A stretch of DNA of 64,000 bases from Epiperipatus broadwayi (Eukaryota > Onychophora > Udeonychophora > Euonychophora > Peripatidae), in assembly GCA_028023455.1 (NCBI GenBank), contig JAQFVV010000027.1, positions 8,863,845 through 8,927,844 of the forward strand, written 5' to 3'. Shown here one piece after another: positions 49,881-61,489 of this stretch (the stretch's first letter is position 1; every line of letters starts with the position of its first letter). Position numbers and translations under genes: made by a program. Below the pieces are notes generated by a model. That model was given only the letters and a program-made list of their open reading frames with translations. It was not told the origin of the DNA and made no database searches.

Positions 49881-52800
49881 AAAATGATGCTTTGAAAATA
49901 TTTCTAAAATAAAAGCAAAATGCTTAAGTTAAAAAGTTGTTTTGTATATTTAGTAAGTACCAAATCCCATAAGTTCAACATCGCAGTTATAGTACTTTTA
50001 TAGATGATGTATTTGAGTGAGAGGCTGAATCTAACGAATCCACTCATGGAAAATCAAAATAAAATAAGCAGTTGCAAAATCAAGATTCCATAACAGACAA
50101 TAACCTAATAGCATTGAATTGTGTAAATAGATTTGTGCTAGAAACAGCAACTTGCAAATGAAAACAGCTATAAGGGGGGGGGGGGTATTGACCACACACA
50201 CCAATATGTGAAACATAAATATGTCTGCATATAGAACATTACTGATCCATTATTTTATTTATTTGCAGTGAGGTTTTTTTAACTTCTTATGCAACAAATT
50301 TTCCTTTCAAAACGACTTCAGCACTTTGACAAAATAGAGCTCTCCATTAATATTCTATTCTCAATCACATCTTCCCAATGAAAACAATCAGCTTTGAAAT
50401 TCTTTGCCTTTGAGATAATAAACAAGGTAAGCCTCTTTCATGCTTCAAATTACCATAAAATAGTCTTTTAGAAAGTCTTGTATTGTTCATTTATTTCAGA
50501 TCCAATTCCAACAAATGTGATTTTACAATAGTAGACTCTTTTGCATCATATCCTACAAACTAAAGAACATATCTTATAGGTCTTATGACTTTGTTATTAT
50601 AGTTTTAGAATTTTACAAAACATCTTCAAATGAAATTTTCCGGCTGTCTTTATACTATGTTGAAAGGACATTCAAATCTCACTTTCCTACAATAAATTAT
50701 ATAAAATAATGGTTCTATATTTATCTAATTTAGTTGCAGTAGCTATAGCTATATCACTGTGATAAAATATCTTTTTAACTTGTTACTAGTAACAGCAGAA
50801 CATTGAAGTCTGTGTTGCATTTTCAAATTTGCCTTTATATTTAAAAAGCTTTCAAAATTGGTTCATATTTTCAAATAACAAGCTAAAAACTGCTGAAGAT
50901 TTTCCTTTCATCATTAGCTGATAAAGTACTTGAGGTTTTTTAAAACATTAATTACTAAACTAACTTTATATGTTTAGTAGACTTGTAAAGTTTAAACAAA
51001 AAACATGCATGCAATCAACCTTCAAGATGATCTGTATGGTAACTGCCATCAATTATTTGCCAAACAGGAGTATTAGCATACCGAGACTGTCATTATTCAT
51101 GATATTAAATCTATTTGTTGATTCAGGATAAAATATTCACATTTGTGTATTGAGAATAACAAAGGATGCAACATTTCCTATGATGCTGGTTTTAGGGAAG
51201 ATCTTTATTAAGCTTGAAAAAAATTATTTGGTTTATCATGAGTCTGGTATTATGGATGGATGTGAACAAAAATGTTTGGAAGCAACTGGGAAGAATAAAT
51301 TGGCAGGTAAAATCAAAAGCAAAGAATTATCAAAAAGAGCAGGCAAGAAAAAAATTATCCAACAAATTAAAAAAAAAAAAAAAGCTAATGAGTCAAATTT
51401 ATAAAACAGTAATTAATTATTATAATCATGTTGTTTTGTGACAATTATGGAAAGACTATAATAAATTCTTTAAAATTTCGTAAGAATATAAATAATCAAA
51501 TAATTGTAAAAATAGATAGTATTCAAATTTATAAAAAAAAAGAATTCAATAATAAAATCCAATAAAAAATAATATTTATGAAAACCAACTTTTTAATAAT
51601 AGCTATTGTGTTTAATGATAAATAGCTAAAAATACAAATAATATAAAGCATTCAATATAGAAAAATATGTTAACATTAAAAAATGTCAATTTAAATAATA
51701 TCTAAACATTAGGTAGCACAAATATCAACTAAAAATAGATCCATTTAAGATTCAGAATTAAAAATTAATAAAAGCAGAAGTGTATTCTTAATTCTTAAAA
51801 ATTCATAATTATTATTTGCCTTATCTTCCATCTTACAATTTTAACAATATATTATGACACCATTTCATTATTAGCAATATTTACATAAATAAACTTCTTA
51901 AATAGTTTAATTACTTTGAAATAGTGTTTATTTTTATTTACTAATGGAATACTTTTATATTTTTCATTTATAACCAAAGAATAATCAATCAAGAAAGCAA
52001 GCAAATGTTATAAATCAAAAATCTTTAAAAACTGAAAAATGGCTTCAATGAGAATAGTTTTACTATCTATTGTGATAATGGAATTGAAATTCCATTTATA
52101 TTAATAATCAATTTTAAAGTAAATGCTTGTATATGGAGGGGGGGGGGATTAAAAAGAAAAAAAATGAACCACTTTTACTGAATAAAAATTCCTACCAATG
52201 TGGCTGTAATAATTTTCAAATTATATTGCACATTAACAAGAACCTTTCAAATAAATAATTAAGAAAGCAATTATATTTTAAATCAAAGCTTTATGGAAAA
52301 GTGGATTTTATTAAATCTACCATTCAAAATGGCTGACTTTAGGTCACTATTCATCAATATGGTTAGAATAAAATGAATGCTAATTCATAAGTAAATCATT
52401 AAAATAAGCTTGGTAATTTATTCTAAAGAAATAATTCTATTTATTGTTATTACATTTTTCATTCCTTTTGCTGACAATGCATATAGATTTTTATATATAT
52501 ATTAAAGTTTATTAACTGTACTGCTCCAAAATTTACAATAAAATGATGATGGGTAATTCAAGGGTTATCACATGATCAGATACATCCACATTTTAAACAA
52601 CCCTTTAATTTGTTTTCAAGTGCACGCACCGCAAAATGAAATCAAGAACGTTAATAATCTCACAATATTTTACGTTATCAAACAATTAAACAGATCGTAC
52701 ATAAATACAATTTTTTTTTTTATTATTATAGCCAGAAATGGTCGATATTTCAACTCAACAAATTCTGACGATTCTTTATTTATTGTTGATACACAGAGTA

Positions 52801-53609
52801 GCATTTTTTTTTTAAAAAAAAAATTAATCAAAACAAATTTTGCTATATATATTTTGAATCAAAAGTATTATTTGATAGATTTTTGTAATTGAACATATAA
52901 CTTTTCCGGATGCCATAACAATGGGCTGCGATTTTTTTTTCCATAAATGGCAAATGTCTGTCTCTGTCAGTCTATTTGCATATTTTGGTGTTTGACAGAT
53001 TCTCCATAGTAAATTTCCAATAGAACAGAAAACTCTCAAAAATACTTTTCTGAACATTAATCACTAATCAAATATATTTATCAAAATATCTGATGCATAT
53101 TTTACAACCAATATTTAAAATAACGATTTATTCAACCTATTATTAATTTAAACGTCTTATTTGCTTCTTAACAACGTTACGGCCAAGGCACGAGATCGAA
53201 TTAAACGTTATTATAGTGCCCTAAAGTCAACTGTCCAATTTTTACATCAATGACAAGTCACTCAATATACGGTAGAGAACTTGTAAATAATACATCGTTT
53301 TACCCTTTTAAAAATGAAGCGTGTGTTATATGCTTTTACAAATATTTTAATCCCACTTGCAATTATTTTTAATAGTCGATCACAATAATACATAAGTGAT
53401 TTTTTTTTCTTTTTTTTTTTCTATATATATATATAATTTTTTTTTTTTTTTATTATTATTAAACCTTGGGCAACAACAACAAAAATAAACCGTGATTTAA
53501 AAAAGCTATGTATATTACTAAAATTACAAGCAAATGTAAGTACCAAAAAATAATGGTTGGCTTTTTTCTTGCCATAAATTTAATTAAATGAAATCGGAAT
53601 TTAATATAC
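49881..53609. other. Non-coding, AT-rich with homopolymers
   Basis: G-runs at 50174-50185 and 52138-52147, a T-run/A-run palindrome near 52804-52823, and a T-rich/TA microsatellite tract at 53399-53460. The 106-codon frame at 52572-52892 and the two overlapping lysine-rich frames at 51150-51441 look compositional. No gene supported. Confidence 0.45.
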
Positions 53610-53700
53610 CTTCGTGAGTGCTGGGCGATCTTACAATCGAGGGATTGGAAACCGAGTTCCAAGATGGCGCAGTCGACCCGCTTGCACTGCTGCTAAACAT
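53610..53700 (-). CDS. Candidate first coding exon of a host gene
   Basis: The minus strand opens with ATG at 53700 and reads 30 codons, starting MFSSSASGSTAPSW and ending SIVRSPSTHE. It then meets CACGAAG|GTATATT, a good 5' splice-donor match at 53609/53610 (phase 1). The segment is GC-richer than everything around it and rich in Ser/Pro/Thr, as many disordered N-termini are. Upstream lie CRE-, E2F- and CCAAT-like motifs. A stop (TAG) lies 14 codons upstream in frame, so the ATG is the likely start. On the opposite strand AAGATGGCG resembles a YY1 site, common near animal start sites. I do not recognise the protein, and no downstream exon is identified. Confidence 0.45.
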
Positions 53701-53892
53701 TCTGGGCAAATCTTGAAAAATTTTCACTAAATGTTCGAAATCCTATCATTAAAACATGTCTTTAAGATATTTCTGCACAGTCTCCCAATATAATAATCCA
53801 CAGGATATAAAATAAAGCAAAAATCTGAAATTCAAAAAATGAATTGACTAACACCTCACAGGAGTTTTTTTGTTGTCAGTCGTCCTTTCCAG

Positions 53893-54143
53893 TGACGTCA
53901 GGGCGGGAACACCTTCGCCTCTTTTCGGAACAGTCCGCACAATCTCAACTTCCAATCATCTAAACTAGGAAGAAAAAATATTGAACGATAGAAAAGGACA
54001 TAGACCTGTCTTATGAAAAATTTACATTATTATTTTTTTCTAGAGGAATATTTAAGCCATAATGCCTTTAACAAACGCATTATTGTCACGATTTAAATAT
54101 TTGATTGGTTGAAAGTTGCACGATTGCATGCTTAAGACCAATC
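53893..54143 (-). promoter_or_regulatory. Candidate promoter of the 53610 exon
   Basis: TGACGTCA (53893-53900) is a perfect CRE palindrome and is directly followed by GGGCGGGAAC (53901-53910), an E2F/Sp-like word. About 200 bp upstream in the minus direction, ATTGGT (54104-54109) and ACCAAT (54137-54142) form two opposed CCAAT boxes. Such clusters are rare in this AT-rich window. The order fits a minus-strand start site a little below 53890, but opposed CCAAT boxes would also suit a divergent promoter. Confidence 0.45.
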
Positions 54144-55604
54144 GAAAATAACGTAACAAAGATTTACTTTTCTTTCGGCACTAAAAAGACAACATCTGGC
54201 TTCAAAATTTTATTTCATGATATTGTTTAAGCAGATTTGAACGAAAATACAATTTTTTTCATTCATTTTTTAGGTTGTAGCATTTCCCCCATAAGATTAT
54301 TTTTTGACGTTTTATAATCAAAATAACTAAGATTTGTAAAGTGCTCAAGAATTTTATTAAACATAAATAATTCCCAGGGATTCACCGGAAGTATTATTGT
54401 TTACATTTAGAGAACGGTTAATCTAATAAAATCTACATTGTCCTCTGAAAACTGAAACAAAAAAAGCAACATTTTATTCTTCTAATAAAGATTCCTAATA
54501 AGTTTTGAAAATAACCGATTTAATAATTAGAAATTTATTTTTTAAATAATGTAAATTAGTTTTGAAAGTAGACAAGAAGACGACATTCATACGGAATCAG
54601 TTACGAGAACGATAGTAAGACGAAGGGTATTGTCTTCTTTATGATAACACATAATAGATACCCCCCCCCCTTTTTTTTTGTCTTTCTTCGTTATTAAAAT
54701 ATTTTCAACATTCAAACACCAAAATTATTCCAATAAACTAATTAAAAGTCGTTTTTTAATAGAGGGCGTATTAGTCTACACTCTTAATATTTATTTACAA
54801 TTAATTATAAAGGGTTTTTACTATATCTGCCGCATGTAGTAAGCAACATGGAATATTCCATTGTTAAATTTAAAACTACAATATCCGTTTCGTAATTAAA
54901 ATTCTTATTTGTTATAAAGCAAATCAGTGACTTCCATAATATTAGCATTATTTTAACTTGATCAATTACTCTGATTTAAAAGTTCTGTTTATTTTTTATT
55001 TTTTAAAATTTCACGTAATTTATATTTAATTATTTACAAATAATAATGTTTTGTTATTTTTCTAATAAATATTTTTAATCAATGTCCTTCATTTGACTTT
55101 TATGCAATTCACTTAATAACGTAGATATATAACAACACTAAGTGGCTTAACACTAAATGTGGGTACCTAAATGTGTAATAAACTATTTTAATATACGTAA
55201 AATAAAGCAGTTGTCTTAAAATAGCTCACTTACAGAGGTGAAAATCTTTCCAGCAAATCACACAATTCATCTGGCTGTTTTTAATAGTGGTTGGTGAGGT
55301 GCGTTTTTGTTGCTATTATTATGGGTTTTACTTATAATTAGACGTTCATTTATTGACCTTATCTCAAAACGATTAGGAATGATTACCTGACAAAAAATCT
55401 GATTTTCTTGAAATTTTCACAAATCTGAAAAATGTATGGTTCTACTCAGGATTTAACCTTCAGAGCATGGATGGTTAATGCATGAGGCATTTTGTTTGTG
55501 AAATCTACTGAAAAGCAGATATCTGATTTAAAACAATGGTGTTCTGTTGTAAATAAATCTTTTGTTGTAAACTGTCTAAGTTTGTAAATATTTATTAATA
55601 AAGT
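54144..55604. other. Non-coding, no gene seen
   Basis: AT-rich, with a run of ten C then nine T at 54661-54679. If the promoter at 54 kb is divergent, a plus-strand exon could lie here, but none is visible. Confidence 0.45.
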
Positions 55605-55739
55605 TGTGTACATGTATTTGAGTGCACAGGCTGGTTTATAGGCATTGTTGAATCACTCTAGAAATATTATGCAGAAAAAGATAATTAATTGACTAACAAA
55701 GAAGCAACATACTAATTTGCATTTCAGTAAAATCTAACA
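55605..55739 (+). repeat. Putative 3' part of the 5' LTR
   Basis: Aligns by eye with 61245-61363 over aaagttgt-tacatg, ggcattgttgaatcactctag and a terminal ctaaca. Diverged, so an old insertion. The upstream LTR boundary is not resolved. Confidence 0.45.
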
Positions 55740-56374
55740 TTGCGCAAATTAGCAAAGTTAGAAAAATGCTTACAGAACTTCTAAGGGTGTCAAATAAGTA
55801 AAGGAAGAAAGGAGAAAAGAGAGATTGATTGTGCAATTGTAGGCAAATATTAGCAATAGAAAAGAATTCCAGTCACAATCCAATTCAATTAACTCAAAGA
55901 GATGTATATGAGCAGTAAAGTGTTTACTTCAGCGATAATTAAAATGACCGATGTAATATGAAAGTTAACGAAACAAAAATTATGTGGCACTGTCAATAGT
56001 TGCAAAGCTGTAAATAAAGCTTATCTTCTGAGATTATGAAGTTTGATATTGTTTTCAATTAACAAGTTGCCAGTTTATTTACTAATCCTATCTACTAATA
56101 TTATTGTTACTCAGAGTAAATAAACTCTTGAAATTATTTATTAAATTTATGTTGTAGGTGTTATTACTTTATTTATATAATTGTACAACGACACAAACAT
56201 ATTATGTGGCAAAGTCAAATTTAGAACCTGTGAAGTCAAATATAATACTTGTGAAATATTAAGTGGTGCAGTCATACAAGTTGCAAATATTAGTGATTAG
56301 AATAAATGATGAAATATACAGAATAACATAATAACCACCTTTGATCTGAATAATCCGGGACAGTGGTAGATATA

Positions 56375-57020
56375 TGTAAACCATGTAGGCAAATACATGC
56401 TTAAGAATGGGGTTTTTGATGACAAACTGAAAGTTGCTATCCTATTATAGATGTCAGAACAGGATGTGCTATAATTAGCAAATCATTTATGTGATTCGAA
56501 GCCACCTGAAAAAAATCCCATATGAGGACTTATTAATAAAATTAAATGCCTACTTTAAGCTGATAACACAGAAATTCACAGCTCGTTTCCGCGGGAGGAT
56601 GCAATCGAAAAATGAAACTATACGTGAATATAATTTAATGCTAGAGTTGTTAGTCTATTGCAAATTCAGGGACTATGCCAATGAAATATTATTGGAACAG
56701 TTACTATGGGGCATTAGAGATTTGAAGGTCTGACAATATTGCTGAATTTACATTAAGGTTTCTAGCGAACAGGCTATAGCCCACAAGGTCACTGTAGAAT
56801 ACATGCAAGCCTTCAAAAAGGTGACAAACTTAAATACTCCAAAATACATATTAAAGCAGCAAAGCTGTGAGTAATACAAAGCAATTTAAAACAGATTCCC
56901 TCCTACTTGTTATTCTTGCAGAAAAAATGCCATTTTAAAGCAATATGTAAATTGAAAATATAAAATGTTTTACCTGTAACCTGACAGGTCATTTATCAAA
57001 GCTGTGTAAAAAGAAGTAAC
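56375..57020 (+). pseudogene. Gypsy gag remnant with two zinc knuckles
   Basis: The capsid-like part reads KNGVFDDKLKVAILL (56404-56450), then HLCDSKPPEKN. After a frameshift near 56515 come YEDLLIKLNAYFK and NETIREYNLMLELLVYC ending LLWGIRDLKV, a Retrotrans_gag pattern. Downstream are a first knuckle CYSC followed, after a one-base slip, by HFKAIC (near 56915-56950), and an intact second knuckle CFTCNLTGHLSKLC (56967-57008, CX2CX4HX4C). Gag would package the element RNA into particles. Stops and shifts abolish a single product. Confidence 0.8.
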
Positions 57021-57120
57021 AAATGACAGAACAGGATTTACTGGTAAGACGTAAATCAAGAGAAGGAGTATCAAAGAAGGCTATAACTGTGAAGAAGTTG
57101 AGAGAAAGTGATAATACACA

Positions 57121-57256
57121 TAATATGTTAACTGTAAAAGTTGATAAACAAATGGTAAAAATTGAGATAGATAGTGTGGTTGGCTTATCATTACTATCAC
57201 TAAAAAAAAACTGCACAGTTATTTGGAAAAAAGCAAAGGTTAATGTCCAGATATAG
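57121..57256 (+). pseudogene. Gypsy protease remnant
   Basis: An open stretch includes MLTVKVDKQMVKIEIDSVVGLSLLSLKK. The position of EIDSVVGLSLLS is where aspartic proteases carry D(T/S)G. Here the triad reads DSV, so the catalytic Gly is missing. It lies between the zinc knuckles and the RT, as expected. Confidence 0.6.
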
Positions 57257-57485
57257 AAAACTACTGTGGCAGCAAAGTATATAAATAGAAACCCAATAAA
57301 TATTTAGGAAGTTATGACTAAGCTAGTAATAATAAATAACCATAATAAAAATTTACTATTATATGTAGCTACAAGAAACATTAGCCCCATATTAAGATAT
57401 AATTGGTTTAAGCCACTGGGGATTAACATAGTAAAAAGAGCAATGCTAGAAGTAGAAATTAGAAATAAATTTCTGCAACTTTAAA

Positions 57486-58060
57486 TTACTTTCTGCAGAA
57501 CTTAAGAGAAAACCAGTTGATATTTGAGCTAATGGATAGTGCACAAGTTGAATATAGACTAAGGAAGGTTGCATTTGCTCTTAAGTCAAAAGTGGAAAAA
57601 GCAAAGAACGAATTGAAGAGTAAAGGCATTATTACACTCATAGAAGAATCCACCTGGTCTATGCTGATAGTAGCAGTATTGAAACTGGATGGAAACTGGA
57701 TGGAAGTGTGAGGATATATGATGTCTATCATATTATTGTTAATAAAAATATTAACAAAGTCACTCATTCCGTACCTAGTATAAAAGAAGTATTAGCATCT
57801 CTGCAAAAAGCTAAACATTTTGCAAAATTAAATTTTAAATAGACATTCCATTAAATTCCAGTTAAAAACAGAATGGAAAAAATGCTAATGAGAAATATGC
57901 ATATGGGATTATTTAAGTTTAATAGACTATCATATGGGATAACTATAGCACCTAATCTGTTACAAACTAAGTTAGAGAACTGGCTAAGAAATATACAAGA
58001 AATTATACAACATTTGCATTACAGTCTCAATAGTTTCTGGAAATGAAATAGAATTAAGGG
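57486..58060 (+). pseudogene. Gypsy reverse transcriptase remnant
   Basis: EYRLRKVAFALKSKVEKA (57550-57603), then LKSKGIITLIEESTWS, matches the N-terminal RT block that precedes the fingers. After a frameshift come VRIYDVYHIIVNKNINK and VPSIKEVLASLQKAKHFAKLNF (57700-57838), where FAKLNF replaces the motif-A aspartate with Asn. Later, MGLFKFNRLSYGITIAPNLLQ (57902-57964) corresponds to the 'F..MPFGL..AP..FQ' block. The YXDD region after 58010 cannot be read. Confidence 0.85.
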
Positions 58061-58179
58061 TAGATGAGAGAAATCAAATTCCTAATACATATTTATTAAC
58101 AAGAATGAGAAATATCCAAACTCAGAGAAAGATACAGCCATGAAAAATACCTTGTATGCTGAAGCCATCAACTGTAAAA

Positions 58180-59345
58180 CAGTTACAAGCTTTCCTAGGC
58201 TTATTAAATGTCTTTGAAGTTTTCTTTAAGGGAAAATCACTTATAGCTACACTCCTTTATGAACTTGGTTAAAAAAAAAAAAAAGACGGAAATGGGGAGA
58301 ATCACAAGATACTGCTTTCAAAAAAGTGAAGGAATTGTCATCCTCTGAAGTGATAGTAATAACAGATGCTTCTGAATATGGTATTAGAGCCATACTATCA
58401 CATAGTACTGACAGAGATTAACATCCTATCGTTTATCTCAGAATTCTTCCTACAACTGAGAAAAACTAGTCAGTTAGACAAAGAAGCTTTAGCCATAATT
58501 TTTCCATGAAAAAAGTTACACCAATATATGGGAGGTCATTTAAAATTGATACTGACCATAGACCATTATTGGGACATCCTATCGTTTATCTCAGAATTCT
58601 TCCTACAACTGAGAAAAACTAGTCAGTTAGACAAAGAAGCTTTAGCCATAATTTTTCCATGAAAAAAGTTACACCAATATATGGGAGGTCATTTAAAATT
58701 GATACTGACCATAGACCATTATTGGGACATCCTATCGTTTATCTCAGAATTCTTCCTACAACTGAGAAAAACTAGTCAGTTAGACAAAGAAGCTTTAGCC
58801 ATAATTTTTCCATGAAAAAAGTTACACCAATATATGGGAGGTCATTTAAAATTGATACTGACCATAGACCATTATTGGGACATCCTATCGTTTATCTCAG
58901 AATTCTTCCTACAACTGAGAAAAACTAGTCAGTTAGACAAAGAAGCTTTAGCCATAATTTTTCAATGAAAAAAGTTACACCAATATATGGGAGGTCATTT
59001 AAAATTGATACTGACCATAGACTATTATTGGGACATCCTATCGTTTATCTCAGAATTCTTCCTACAACTGAGAAAAACTAGTCAGTTAGACAAAGAAGCT
59101 TTAGCCATAATTTTTCCATGAAAAAAGTTACACCAATATATGGGAGGTCATTTAAAATTGATACTGACCATAGACCATTATTGGGAATATGCAGCAAAAG
59201 TAAAAAAAATCCTGGATAATACCAGTCAGTGAATGCTAAGGTGGATCAACATATTAGCTTCGTATGACTATGAATTGTTATATAGACCAGGAAAATTGAT
59301 AAAGCATGCAGATTCTCTCTCCAAAACTTTGGATGAGTATACAAA
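58180..59345 (+). pseudogene. Gypsy RNase H remnant, internally amplified
   Basis: KQLQAFLGLLN (58180-58212) is the RT-to-RNase H connector. FKKVKELSSSEVIVITDASEYGIRAILSH (58319-58405) holds the first RNase H aspartate (TDASEYG). SQLDKEALAIIF and FKIDTDHRPLLG then occur once in each of five tandem copies. After the array, LASYDYELLYRPGKLIKHADSLSK (59254-59325) gives the end of the domain (HADSLSK). All copies share the same one-base loss before SQLDKEA. Confidence 0.88.
58421..59185 (+). repeat. Five tandem copies of a 153-bp RNase H segment
   Basis: Copies start at 58421, 58574, 58727, 58880 and 59033, each exactly 153 bp (51 codons). They are almost identical: copy 4 has tttcaatg for tttccatg and agactatt for agaccatt. 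They carry the same stop and frameshift, so amplification followed inactivation. The near-identity contrasts with the heavy decay of the surrounding element. Confidence 0.95.
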
Positions 59346-59589
59346 AGTCACATATTTATGAAATTAATTATATAGATGGGTTAAAGTTCAAAATAGTTAA
59401 TAGCAAAACTATAGAAGAGTGGACTAAAAGGAATAAAGATTACAATGTCATAAAGAATTGGATTAAATGACTAAACTATTTGACTTTGAAAATTTAGAAT
59501 AGTAAGGAAAGTTTGTTGACTTACCATGAATGTATTCTTATAATGGACCATATAATGATATTGCCTGAGAGAAAGAAAAGCATTGTTCT

Positions 59590-60535
59590 GTTATTAGACA
59601 AAGGACATCCAAGGATAGTCAGAAAAGAGGTAGAGCATTCATATGTTAGGTAGGCAGAAATGAATAAAGGTATAGATAACAGCTAGAAAATGTCTGGCTT
59701 GCCTAAGTTTAAAATCCTGGCCTAGATGCCTATTCAAAATGAATAGAAATATCATCTAATAAACAATATGAGCACAGATAGTGGGCTAGTGTTTTAGATG
59801 AACTTTTCTCAACACATGGATATCCTGAAACTACTGTAATGGATAATGGCACAGGATTCAGTTCAGAGTAAGTGAAAGACTTCTTGCTCTGAAGGGGACA
59901 TGACGTACAATTACACTTGCTTATCACCCTCAGTCCAAAAGAATTGCGGAGAATGCAGTTTAACAGTTGAATACTAAGTTAAATAAATGGAAGTATGTTG
60001 AACAACAGCGATGTTATATCAACATATTAAACCCAGCTCTGTTATAAAGAAAACACTTGCAGAATTATTAATGAAATGATGTGTGAGAAGACCTCTATCT
60101 TAATACCAGATAAAGCAAAAAAGAAAGATGAAGATTTGGAAAAAGTCAGATTTAAAATAAACCAAACTGTATGGATAAGTGATATAATTTAAAAAAAAAA
60201 AAAAAAGCTACCAGAAATAATAAGTAGCATTGTTTCTTTACAAATGCGTGAAATAAAATTGGAAGATGAAAGAATTCTAAGCAGCCATTTTAATCATATA
60301 AAGAATGGGAAAATAAAACAGAGGATGTAGTTACTACTTATGTACATATAAGGTTAATAAGACTGCTGTTTCTACTAACATGAGGTAAGAAGCACCAGAT
60401 AGCTCTTCAACTCAAGATGAAGTAATAGAATTTAATGGTAAACAAGAACAGGTAAATATCGATCAGCAGGAGATAAGATATGTACCTCTAACAAGGCCTA
60501 CCCAAGTGCAATAGAGGCCCATGAAACTACAAGAT
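59590..60535 (+). pseudogene. Gypsy integrase remnant and pol C-terminus
   Basis: LDKGHPRIVRKEVEHSYVR (59599-59652) is the zinc-binding (HHCC) end. CLACLS near 59698 is a trace of the CC pair. LFSTHGYPETTVMDNGTGFSSE (59803-59867) carries the second catalytic Asp (MDNG). TLAYHPQSKRIAENAV (59915-59962) leads toward the Glu region with Glu in AENAV. A tail with HFNHIKN (60286-60306) and PTQVQ then RPMKLQDF (60501-60535) ends the polyprotein. About 100 codons between the HHCC part and MDNG, including the first catalytic Asp, seem to be deleted near 59720-59790. Confidence 0.85.
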
Positions 60536-60642
60536 TTTATTTTTTCTCGTGTCATAGCATCTGCCGGTAAGCGAACCCACTAACCCGGGACAATTGCTTG
60601 TAAAGCAGCTATCGCTGACCTCTTGACCACCATTTGTGATTA
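60536..60642 (-). mobile_element. tRNA-derived SINE inserted at the end of gypsy pol
   Basis: On the minus strand an A-box-like TGGTCAAGAGG near 60620-60630 is followed by gctgctttacaagcaattgtcccgggtta, a B box GGGTTCGCTTACC (60568-60580), the family tail cggcagatgctatgacac, and an A-rich end. Closest to the copy at 27246. It interrupts the retrotransposon exactly after the conserved C-terminal residues, so it is younger than the gypsy element. Confidence 0.85.
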
Positions 60643-60884
60643 AAAATGTGCTTATTTCCAGAGTGAGTGGGAGTTATGGTTGCATACTGGCTGCCAGTTT
60701 GTAAACATTTATTAACCAGATATGCCAGCCTATAAAAGCCATGTTTTCTTTTTTTGGTTGCTTTAACAAATTTTTTTAAAGATTTACTGTAAATTAAACA
60801 AAAGATTTTAATATTACATAAATAAATGCGATAAATGTACCTGTTTGTTTTTGTATTACACTTTATTAATGGTGGAATTACTTC

Positions 60885-61240
60885 CTAGCCGAACAGAAAG
60901 ATCATCATTTTTGTATTTTTTTTTTTTTAATCAATTGCTTTAACAATTTTTTTTGTTGTTGTTTTGCGGAATTAATTGCTTTGAATAAAATGCTCATAAT
61001 CAAATTAAGCCTCTAAATTAAAATTAAAATTTTTAAATATAACTGTTGTATTTGATATGTGAATTTGACAGTGTTATAGACAACTACTAATGGCAGAATT
61101 ATTTCCTTTGCATAAAATATTCTTCATAATGCGGATAAATTAAGTTTTTTTTAATTGATTGTGAATTTGACACGTGATAGCCTTATGAACAAATATACAT
61201 TTGCCAATCAAACAACAGATAAATAGGAATTTCATATATA
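60885..61240 (+). repeat. Direct repeat, copy 1 (partner 61490-61815)
   Basis: gaattactt, then catttttgta, a T-run, tttgcggaatta, gaataaaatgctcataatc-aattaagcctct, ttcctttgcataaaat, aatttgac, ttatgaacaaa and atatataagat occur in order here and 620 bp downstream. Internal spacings differ by small indels. It probably reflects duplication of the 3' LTR zone. Confidence 0.75.
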
Positions 61241-61244
61241 AGAT

Positions 61245-61363
61245 AAAGTTGTATACATGCTTGTGTGTGTACAAGCAGTCAGTATAGGCAACATTGATTC
61301 ACTCTAGGAATAATAATATAAAGATTTAGATTTGTGAATATTTCATTTAAAGTGACATTAACA
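61245..61363 (+). repeat. Putative 3' end of the 3' LTR
   Basis: Partner of 55605-55739; ends attaaca at 61363. The element's outer target duplication could not be identified. Confidence 0.45.
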
Positions 61364-61489
61364 ATTTAGGCTATTTACCAAAGGCCACAATCAATAGAAA
61401 TTTTATATACTTACCAGAAATGTATTCAACCTAAAGAAAGGCTGTTGGTTTTATAATAATTTTTTAATTAATTGCTTTAGCAATTATTT

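Larger units (their letters stand above)
55605..61363 (+). mobile_element. Ty3/gypsy LTR retrotransposon, degenerate
   Basis: Traces of gag with two CCHC knuckles, protease, RT, RNase H and integrase occur in the Ty3/gypsy order on the plus strand over about 4.2 kb. The ends are tentative. 55605-55739 and 61245-61363 share aaagttgt-tacatg, tataggca-ttga-tcactctag and a terminal taaca, in the position of LTR 3' ends. After 55739 comes ttgcgcaaattagc where a primer-binding site would stand. A TATA-like box (cctataaaagcc near 60730) lies in the 3' LTR zone. LTR starts could not be placed. All reading frames are broken. Confidence 0.85.

Noticed and set aside
51150-51441. Two overlapping lysine-rich frames
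   Set aside because: Both read through the same A-run; the lysine content is compositional.
52572-52892. 106-codon frame, the longest in the window
   Set aside because: Contains homopolymer-coded Phe and Lys runs and Ile/Asn-rich residues, with no recognisable fold or family.
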